Below, piece after piece: positions 55,923 to 64,000 of a stretch of 64,000 nt of DNA. Numbering within the stretch: position 1 is the stretch's first letter; each line of letters starts with the position of its first letter. Origin of the DNA: Sabethes cyaneus (taxonomy: Eukaryota; Arthropoda; Insecta; Diptera; Culicidae); assembly GCF_943734655.1 (NCBI RefSeq), contig NC_071354.1, positions 175,928,411-175,992,410 of the forward strand. Direction: 5' to 3'. A program made the translations under genes and the position numbers. The notes below the pieces were generated by a model. That model saw only the letters and a list, made by a program, of their open reading frames with translations, was not told where the DNA came from and made no database searches.

Positions 55923-56328
55923 GTGAGGCTTGGACGTGTGGCGCAGCGCGGCGCGGTACGGTGGTGGAATGATATGCTCTCAGCTGTTTTCTATTTACAA
56001 ACGAACGGACGGCTCGGACGGTTCGGATGGTTCGGACGAGACCTGAAGCCAGCGAGGCTAGACGATGGGAAATGCTTTTGCTGTGGTTGTCTTTTCTGCT
56101 GCCGGCCGGGGGCAGGGTCGTTGCGAAGGGAGCCGGGCAACAGCCGGGTTTTATGTTTCACATCATGCGCCCACCGTTGTTGCCGCTGCGCTGTGTGTCG
56201 GACAATTGTGTACTTTTATGCTAGCTAATTTTGGTTCGATTCGAAATGTACTTATGATCGGAGTCCGAGTTGTGTAGTTGTTGGTTGGCAGGATGTTTTT
56301 TAACGATTTGTTTTCTCTTCTTTTACAG

Positions 56329-56382
56329 GTTAGTGTTTGTGCGAGCGTTTTACGATTGCGGAAATGTGTCCCTAGATTCACC
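56329..56382 (+). CDS. Candidate 54-nt internal exon
   Basis: Acceptor TTTTCTCTTCTTTTACAG precedes, and donor ACC|GTGAGT follows. In phase 0 it encodes VSVCASVLRLRKCVPRFT with no stop, and joins the exon at 55857-55922 in frame. The length is a multiple of three. Splice signals on both sides are strong, but the peptide is unrecognised, and an untranslated exon is equally possible. Confidence 0.4.
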
Positions 56383-57256
56383 GTGAGTGAGTATGAATTA
56401 TAAAACACGAGTATAAATTAGCGAACTGTTTGGGGTTTTATGTATTTCCTAAACTAAAGTTAAAATTTGATTGGCAGTAAAAATGGGGACTGTAAATTTT
56501 TATACCAAATCCAGTTAAACCGATTTTTAGACCATTGACTTTTGAAGGAAATTTTCTCTATTCGGAGTCTTGATCTTTGAAATTCTGGTGTACATATCGA
56601 ATGTACAACATGACTAACTACATGACTAAAAACTAATTCGAATCGAAATACTTTCAGATGTGATTCCAAAATATCAAGTTCTCTGGCAATCCTCTTCAAA
56701 ATGAGAATTATTTTATGACAGTGAGCGAAACCTAAATTGAGAGTCACACTTTTTGACGCAAGAATTGAGCGCAAGTGATGCAATCAAACACGAATGGTCT
56801 ATATTTTAAATCATCGCGATGAGTTTTGATGAGTTAACAATTTTAAGAGATAAGCAAATGCGCTATCCGATATCAAATTTATTACTTAGAGCCACCAAAA
56901 GGACCTGTAACACTTATGTTTCTTTTTCAGTTCGACTGAAATACTGAAATACTTGCAATATCCATTCTTGCGGAATTATATACAAATCATGCCGCAACTT
57001 TAAAATTCTTTTACATCCGGAAGCCTTATAACCTCATAAAATTATATTATTTCATTATGCATTCTTTTCTACATATTGATTAGGGAATTTGCATTATGTT
57101 GAGTGCAGTATAAATCTTGTTTTGTGACACAAGTACCAACAACCAGCTTTTTAACAAATTTACATAAAATAAAAACGTTTTTGTTTACACTTGGAAGTCG
57201 CTAGTGATTTGATCGCAAAATTCATTCTTGGCTTGTTGACAGCGGTGAACAGTCAG
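56383..57256. other. AT-rich spacer or intron
   Basis: Nothing recognised. Confidence 0.5.
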
Positions 57257-57258
57257 TA

Positions 57259-57452
57259 CAGGAATCCCCCAAATAAGGCGATGGGTGGTACTGTACGCTC
57301 ATCGCGATATCTCAGCTCTCCATTAACCAATAAAGTACATTTTTGGTAGTCGTCTAGGTTATCCTCAACAATGTCTCAAAAATCAACTTTATTGATTATT
57401 ATGGAACTTAGAAATCGCCGTGGACGATCCACCGCCTTATTCGGGGGACTGC
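57259..57452. mobile_element. ~194-bp TA-type MITE
   Basis: Imperfect inverted termini: CAGGAATCCCCCAAATAAGG on the left and the complement of CCTTATTCGGGGGACTGC on the right, followed on both sides by TA within a base or two. A second pair of blocks (GCGATGGGTGG and GATCCACCGCC) extends the inverted repeat. No coding capacity. Confidence 0.75.
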
Positions 57453-57517
57453 TATATATAACAAAGTTACCGTAGAAGTATTTGGGTTCGTATCCATTTT
57501 GCGCCGACTATGTGACA

Positions 57518-59610
57518 CAGTGGTGTCGAATCGAAAAAAACACGATCATTAGTTTTTATGTAAGAAACGCGTCATTTTTTAAGGTTAGTGTCTTTGATGA
57601 AGTTTATTAATAAAATATATCGCATCTTTTTGCATTATTACTATGACCATGAATTCACCTAATGCATGGGTGATGCAAACTTTTTTTTAAATTCGTCCAA
57701 AAATAAATTTTTCCAAAAAAATTTATAGAACTCACTAATATGAGCAACTTTGCTGAATATAGTAACTATCTATCTCGTACTGGTTGCGAAATATAATAGT
57801 TCGTTTAAAAAGATCATTAAAAAATCGATTCTGCTCAATAACTTTGCACACCATTATTTTGGTGCTCTCAAATGTTCTACAAAGTTATTTGGTACATTAA
57901 AATACACATTTTATCTAAGACTATGTTTTCCATAGGATGCAAAATAAATGAATTATGAAATGTTTAAGAAAAAAAATTCACACAATTCAAAAAAAAATTT
58001 CAAATTTGGTCAACTTTGGGCAAACCACGCAACTTTTATATGAAAGTACTATATTTTATCTAAAAAAACCAAACTTTTCACTCCGCAGGAGCTCCGGAAA
58101 AAATCAACTAAAAAGTATATTATTTTTTGTTAAAGTTCTTTATACCTCACTAGGAGAAAGAGATAGACTTTTACTGCATTTAACAAAGTTGCTTATTTTA
58201 GTGTCTTCTACAACTTTTTTGAAGACACTAGGTATACCGTTTTGGACGCACTCGAAAAAAACAAAAAATTTATCACCCTAATGAGTGCAACGAAACCATC
58301 CAAATCAAAAAAATATAACGTGTACATGCTTGATTTTCAAAAAATACATCCTTTACAGAAGTAATAAAACATACACAATCTGTTTACATCATCAAGATGA
58401 TCGTATATCCAACTATTAGGGTGATACAAATGTTCGTTTGTTTTTAAATGTACCCAATAAAATAAAGTGTCTTTACAAAAGTTGTTGTATACGCTAAAAT
58501 GAGCATCTTTTTCTAATGCAATATCTTTCTATCTCTTGCTGGTGGCGAAATATATTGATTTGTTTGAAACAAGCACTTAAGATTTGATTTTGATCAATAA
58601 TTTTGCATACATTTTTTTAGTATTTACAAAGTTATTTGGTAGTTTTTAGTATTTACAAAGTTATTTGGTATGTTAAAATACACATTGTCACTGAAGACTA
58701 TTTGTCGTTAGAGTGCAATTTTAATGAGTTATAAAATACTCTATCAAAAAGTAATACAATTTTTAATTGATTTTTTTTCGGGCTTTCTCCACAGTACAGT
58801 ACAGTTTTAATATACTAAATAGCTTTGTAGAACATTTGAAAGCACTAAAACAATCGTGTGCAAAGTTATTGCGCAGAAATGATTTTTAAATGCTCTTTTT
58901 AAACGAACCATCCAGTACGAGATAGATAGTTCCTATACAGGCATATCTTGATAGTACGTACACCATTGCTTTGTTTAGCGTGCGTATTACCGAAATGTAC
59001 GTACTATCGAATCACAATGTTAGGCTTTGAAACATTGTTGTATTATGCTTAATATTGCATAAAATTTGCAAATTTGCATACACTATTGAATAAATATCTA
59101 TTTTAGTGGTATTGTTTTAATACAGCAGTTATTTTGTAATTTTTTTTTTTTTTTTTTAATGTTATTTATTCTTAATGTATCTGATCCCTCGTGTTGTTGT
59201 AATTTTTTTTTAATCAATGATTTCGCCATTTGTAAAGCTAGGAATGAAACAAATAAAGTGTTGCTGGAAAATGTACGTACTATCGAGGCAAAATGTACGT
59301 ATTATCGAGAATACATATCGAAGCAAAATGTACGGATTATGGAGGGTACGCACTATCGAGAGTACGTACTAACGTGGGTACGTTCTATCGAGGTATACCT
59401 GTATTCAGCAAAGATGTAAATTTTTTGGACGCATAAATGAAAACAAAAGTTTACATCACCCTAATAGGTGGATTCACGGTCATACTAATGATACGAAAGG
59501 ACGCACTATATTTTATTAATAAGGTTCATCAAAGATACCAAAACTCAAAAATTACGCGTTTCCCACACAAATACTAATAACCGTGTTTTTTAGGATTCGG
59601 CACCACTGTG
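57518..59610. mobile_element. Long inverted-repeat element with CACAGTGGTG termini
   Basis: Both ends start CACAGTGGTG then a T or C then CGAATC, and the outer ~170 bp are inverted copies of each other (AACGCGT, TTTATTAATAAAATATA, the ATTCACCTAAT and ATTAGGTG-like blocks). The interior contains further inverted AT-rich modules. Flanking 5-mers (TGTGA and CGCTG) do not match, so a target duplication is not demonstrated and the ends could come from two copies. A MITE is nested at 58938-59401. The CACAGTG ends are Transib-like, but no coding sequence supports that. Confidence 0.55.
58938..59401. mobile_element. 464-bp TA-type MITE with iterated subterminal motif
   Basis: Inverted termini CAGGCATATCTTGATAGTAC and the complement of GTTCTATCGAGGTATACCTG, flanked by TA. 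A motif of the form TGTACGTACTATCGA is iterated about seven times near the ends, mainly in the right 150 bp. The uninterrupted sequence is preserved in a related repeat at 47157-47185 (GTTACTATATTCAGC). No coding capacity. Confidence 0.85.
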
Positions 59611-59800
59611 CGCTGGTCAAGAAATAAATCAACGATGCAATGACAATGTGCAATCATTGCGATCAAATTTAACAGTTTTTCCTAAAAGTTTGTAAAAACC
59701 TAATTGAAGACATCGTCAACTAGACAATATTTTAGCTCTATTTCAGTGAAAACGTTCCCCAAAGCTTTCACTTAGAACTTTTGCTGTTTTATATTCGTAA

Positions 59801-60276
59801 GGCTATTGCAAATCAATTTCAAAGTTTTTGTCATCCCCCCCTTGGAAATTGGCTTGAAAAATCGGGGGGCAAAAAAATAATTTGTAGGATATGAGTTAAT
59901 TTTTTTTTATAAAAACAATTGTCTGTGGGCTCTACAGCCTGAAAAACTCGAAATATGAGTGTACGAGTTGAGTTAATGCTTCTAGCACGAAATAGAAATG
60001 AAAGTTCAAACAGTTGAATTTCCGAAACTCGGCCAAAAAAATTTTCTTTCGTTTTTGTCTTTTTGTTCGTAGATTTTTGCATAAAAAATAACAACGTATT
60101 TATTGAAAGCAAGAATAGATTTGGTTTTCACGTTTAAACTTTAAGTAAAAATGCCTAAAATCCATATTTTTTTTGCTCGATTAAAAAATTCTCTTTGTTT
60201 TTTTCCCACCCCCTCCCCCCTCAAGTGGTCCAATACCGGAGGGACAAAATTTTTTTAAAATATTTGTAACGGTTCC
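59801..60276 (-). mobile_element. Harbinger-like MITE, copy 4 (476 bp)
   Basis: GGCTATTGCAAATCAATTTC to ATTTGTAACGGTTCC, flanked on both sides by TAA (59798-59800, 60277-60279). Inverted relative to copy 2. With copy 2 it fixes the family boundaries and the 3-bp duplication. Confidence 0.85.
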
Positions 60277-60309
60277 TAATAGCGGTTCTTGTTGTTACAG
60301 TGAATTTCT

Positions 60310-61670
60310 ATTTTATATATTAAAATGAATTTTTGTCTGTATAGACTCGGAAACTACTGAATCGATCAGCGTGAAAGTTTGTATGCTGGGGTTTTTGGAG
60401 CCGGGGAAGGTTCTTATGATGGTCAGAGATACCTCCCCCTGTAAGAGGTGGGGGCTTTCATACAAATGAAATACAAATTTCCTCAGAACTCAAAAACTAA
60501 ACATGCAAATGGAACCAAATTTGGCATGTGGGGGTTTTTGCAGGCACAAAAAAAGGGGGGCTCCCATTCAAATGAAATATAAATTTCTGCGAAACTCGAA
60601 AACTAATCAAGCAAACGACACCAAATTTGGCACGTGGGGATTTTTAGAGACGGGAATTTTTTTATGGGGAATTAACGGGAAATTAGCAATCAACAACTTT
60701 TCGTCGGAAAGTCCAATTTTGGAAGCAGTTTTTGGGCCCAAAAACGGAGTTTTGTTCGTAAAATTGTAAATACTGCAATCTTGTTGCGAATCTGAACACT
60801 TCAAATATATTTTCTTGAACAGAATTTTTGTTTCAAACAAAAAACTGCTTTTGAAATTGGCAGAATCGATGACGACTAATTTCACCTAGGACTCTCCCTC
60901 CTTTAAGAGGGGGGAGCGGGCCACCCATGCAAATGAAACACAAATTTCTTCATAACCCGAAAACCAGTCAAGTAAATGGAAAACAAATTTAGCATGTGAG
61001 GTTTTCTGACACCAGAATGGATTTCTATGGTGGATTGAGACCCCCTTACCCTTCTGAAAGGGACGGATCCCATTTAAATGAAACACAAATTTCTGCATAA
61101 CTCGATTAGTTAGTGACAGAACAATGGTAGTTAGTGACTGGATTAGTTCCAGTAAATGAGACCAGATTTTGCATGTGCGAGGTTTTGGAGCAGGATTTTT
61201 TTTGTGGTGAACTAGAACTCCTCCCCCATTTGAAAGGGGGGGCTCCCATACAAATGAAATGCAAATTTCGTCATAACTCCAGAACTAAATGGAAATAAAT
61301 ATGGCGTGTGTGGGTTTTTGAAGGCATGATTTTTTTCTATGGTGAATTGAGATCCCTGCCCCTTTCTGAAAGAGGGGATTCAAACTTCTGCATAAAATGG
61401 AACCAAATTTAGCATTTGGAGGTTTTTGAAAGCAGGAATTTTTTCTATGGTGGTGTGAGACCTCTCCCCCTCTGGAAGGAGGGGGTTCCCATACAATTGA
61501 AACACAAATTTCTGCATAACTCGAGAACTAATAAAGCAAAGGGACCTATATTTGGCATGCGGGAGTTTTTAGAGGTAGGATTATTTTCTATGATGGTTCG
61601 AGACCCCTCTCTCCTCTGGGAGATGGTATGTCATACAAATGAAGCAGAAATTTGTGGAGGTTTTTGAGGG
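60310..61670 (-). repeat. ~140-bp minisatellite array 3
   Basis: Seven to eight diverged units in the opposite orientation to arrays 1 and 2, each with AAATGGAACCAAATTTGGCA or a variant (about 60515, 60615, 60980, 61160, 61290, 61400, 61540). The terminal tail is present at the left (AAAATGAATTTTTGTCTGTA near 60322-60345, matching the inverted ACAG tail of array 1). It is interrupted by the 211-bp MITE. Confidence 0.85.
60672..60882. mobile_element. 211-bp MITE, copy 2
   Basis: Same family as 20427-20637, here in the same orientation, inserted in the minisatellite array. Imperfect inverted ends are clearer in this copy (AAATTAGCAATCAAC against AAATTAGTCGTCATC, both leading to AGCAGTTTTT). 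Confidence 0.75.
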
Positions 61671-61829
61671 AATTAAATGTCTGTTTCTTTATTTAATAAT
61701 CGAAACCTCAATTTCCGAGGAAAACGTCTCTCTATAATATTTTTCATTTTTCCAATTCAATTCGGTATTTGAAGTTCGGTTGATTTTTATGCAATTTCTT
61801 AAAACTTCTTCTTGACGTATTTTGACGGG

Positions 61830-62340
61830 TGGCAAAAAATAGAATGGAAATAGAAAAGCCAAACGGCAGCACCTTCTTGTTCTCTATCGTGCTTGTATTT
61901 CGTCGGTTTGGTCAAATATTCACGCTATACAGCTTATCCTGTGTATGTTGTGGAATCTGCGCGATGCTATTTGCTATTTATCAGTCGTTGAAACCAAACG
62001 AAACCATCACTGGGAATGGTATGGACATCAATTGTTGCAATGCAGTTTAGCAGAGCGTGAAAACGGTCACAACACGAGCAAAGACACGATATACTGATTT
62101 TACAGCATGACAATGCTCGGCCTCACGTTACCAAACCTCCGATTGTACAGCAGAATGAATGCGTACTGATCTTTTTTTACATTTTCGTTTCGATCAAGTT
62201 TCCTTTACCGTTTGAAGCAGCGAATGGCTGCAAAACAGTCACTGACTGTTACCACACTAACGAAAAGGAACCATGCCATCGTGTGGTTCAATACTACGTA
62301 AAACAACCAGTACATGTGCATAGAAGAAGTCGGTCGGACG
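61830..62340 (+). pseudogene. Mariner transposase relic
   Basis: Shifted frames give LCMLWNLRDAICY, SLKPNETITG and ILQHDNARPHVTKP (62090-62140). These match the mariner segments LCIWWDxxGVxYYELLKPNETI and QHDNARPHxAK, the latter holding the second catalytic aspartate. Stops and frameshifts separate the blocks. After 62150 the similarity fades, and neither end shows clear terminal repeats. Confidence 0.7.
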
Positions 62341-62349
62341 CCGTCCGAC
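62333..62349. repeat. Perfect 8-bp palindrome
   Basis: GTCGGACG, one base, CGTCCGAC. GC-rich in an AT-rich context, possibly an edge of an unrecognised element. Confidence 0.8.
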
Positions 62350-62781
62350 ACAAACAAAAATTTTGCTTGCGTCGGAGCGACAAACTTTTAGGGTACGGGT
62401 GGGTATTTCCAGCCCATTAAGTGGAAGCCAGAACAATATTCAGAAACTGCGTTGAAATTATATTTTTTCGAGATAAGATTTTTATACCAGGTGATAGAAT
62501 AATATTTGCTGAATATCGGCGTGTATTTTGGTCTTAATAAAACGCTACTGAATTTATTTGAGTTATAGTCGCGAGAAATCATGGAGTCGCTGCCCATTTT
62601 CTATAGTGGTGTCTGTGTTTTTAAATCCCACAGGCCGAAATAGCTAGCACAGCGATTAAATGCTTTTCAAAAACAGATCAAACGAGACAAGAAAAGAGAG
62701 ACCGATGGATAACTTCTCGCTATTGCTTACATTCCGGGTTCATTGAAGATAGTTAGTTTTGCAGTGATAACAGCTTGCTGC

Positions 62782-62824
62782 TGGCGCTAGTGTATCATTG
62801 AATCTTTCATATACACTAGCGCCA
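62782..62824. repeat. Perfect 14-bp hairpin
   Basis: TGGCGCTAGTGTAT (62782-62795) and its exact complement ATACACTAGCGCCA (62811-62824) enclose a 15-nt loop. No flanking homology was found. Confidence 0.9.
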
Positions 62825-64000
62825 ATTGTCGCTCAAATACCAGATATGTCAGCACATATATTGGTAGTAGTGCAAATAACGCACCATATGCTGGAATTAA
62901 AAACAAAATGCTGCTAATGGCTAGTGAATGAAAATTGATTTATATTTTCATATCAGAGGGAAATTTTTGTGTTCTTCCGTGATAAAAAGAAGTAGAATTG
63001 TTCTGTGATAGCATATTCACAGCTGTTTAGTTTCTAGAATAAGTAAACGTGATCATAATTGTGTGTTTTCCAAACCATCATCAAGACCGGATACGCGTAA
63101 GCGATTGCTGCTAGTTTTTTCAGCCTGGTTACGTGCTAGTGGGAAAACAGTGGTTTTGATGTTTATTGAACAAAATTAAGCAAATTACTTACATTTTTAT
63201 GAAAATAGTTATAACACATTAAAGCCTATGAGTGCTACATTCGTTTCAGTATTGTTATATAGCGGCAAAGTCTTTATTTGGGAAAGTGTAGCCAAAAAAG
63301 GTAATGTATGCCGAAATTAGTAGCGTGATGGGCGTACCCTACTATGGGTAGCCGATTTGGAGACAAAAAGATAAACAAAAAATACCGTATGCTCCCGATC
63401 AGTTTGCAGTTTATACTCTTCAATATGAACGCAAATCGGAAGAACGATTGTTGGCTTCTCTTGAGAGGCCGCACATGAATTGTAGGCGGCAGTCTTCGCA
63501 AGCGGCAGATTGACTGGATTCAAAAAACAGTCAAATAATCTCTTTCGAAATGCAAGTTGAATGCAGAAAGCGTACGAATTCCCGCAGTCACAGTCAACTT
63601 GCGATCCCTTTTCAAGCCCCGGTAATAAATTAACATCAACATAAGTGGAAAAGTCTATAAAGTCGAAATCAAAAACAAAATTTCTTTGATCATCTTTTAA
63701 ATTTTCGAATGCCCCGTCCTCTTAAGAAAAGGTGAGATTTCAAAATCTTTCAGCCTTAAGGCCAAGCCAAGGTGAGTTAAAATAGGTGATCTAGTTTTCA
63801 CAGTTTGTAGGACAGAAGTGCGCGGAACGATTGGTTAGCAACCATCGACGTTGTTTATACATTCAATAGTTTCCGCATTGAAAATTTCGGTGATCGTCAA
63901 GGGTAACCCAGCGGGGGTGAAAAACAAATTTGAACATCAGAAAACCTCTCTTGACTAATCTTGGGCCAAGCATTGATCAATGTGATTATATGTTGTTAAT
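62825..64000. other. AT-rich spacer, nothing recognised
   Basis: No gene or mobile element seen. Open frames are short and lack motifs. Confidence 0.5.

Noticed and set aside
63735..63770. Possible 18-nt exon between TTTCAG and GTGAGT
   Set aside because: Too short to judge, and two of the three phases carry little information or a stop.

Overview
This is eukaryotic, insect-type DNA, most likely from a mosquito (Culicidae). The support is a tRNA-related SINE of the mosquito type, RTE/JAM1-like, LOA-, R1- and CR1-clade non-LTR retrotransposons, an ITmD37E-type transposase relic, a short insect-sized intron (62 bp), and low-copy stretches rich in CAG/CTG/GTC microsatellites. The assignment comes from recognised family motifs, not from a search. 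No complete host gene is visible. The window reads as intergenic or intronic DNA with islands of transposable elements. Four short candidate host exons are proposed from open frames with good splice signals, and none was recognised as a known protein.

Layout. 1-142: SINE relic. 0.14-7 kb: low-copy spacer with a candidate first coding exon at 6968-7051. 7.9-13.2 kb: repeat-rich belt (Harbinger-like MITE relic, a ~140-bp minisatellite family, several dispersed repeats, a mariner relic). 13.2-19.6 kb: mostly low copy, with a 57-nt candidate exon at 15877-15933 and an IS630/mariner-type relic at 16.7-17.0 kb. 19.7-21.0 kb: decayed RTE, split by a 211-bp MITE. 21.3-27.8 kb: spacer with a 0.23-kb direct duplication. 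27.8-30.8 kb: ITmD37E relic, then an RTE element that keeps its 5' half and lacks its 3' half. 31.37-37.19 kb: an apparently intact, full-length LOA-clade retrotransposon with two open ORFs, a poly-A tail and an 11-bp target duplication. 39.53-41.51 kb: an almost perfect 813-bp inverted repeat forming a palindromic Transib (RAG1-related) element, bounded by CACAGTG termini and a 5-bp GC-rich target duplication.

43.5-47.7 kb: nested DNA elements (TA-duplicating pogo-like elements, Harbinger-like MITEs, minisatellite). 47.9-52.35 kb: a CR1-clade relic on the minus strand, interrupted by a 2.8-kb R1-clade insertion with a 13-bp target duplication. 52.4-57 kb: low copy, with two candidate coding exons (55857-55922, 56329-56382). 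57.2-61.7 kb: second nest of TA-type MITEs, a long inverted-repeat element, a Harbinger-like MITE and a long minisatellite array. 61.9-62.3 kb: mariner relic. The remainder is spacer with two hairpins.

The strongest observation is the palindromic Transib. It carries two copies of one element end, flanks the C-terminal part of a RAG1-like transposase that contains an intron, and has a target duplication showing that the palindrome itself was inserted as a unit. Where insertions are nested, their order can be read directly from target duplications and from uninterrupted related copies elsewhere in the window.
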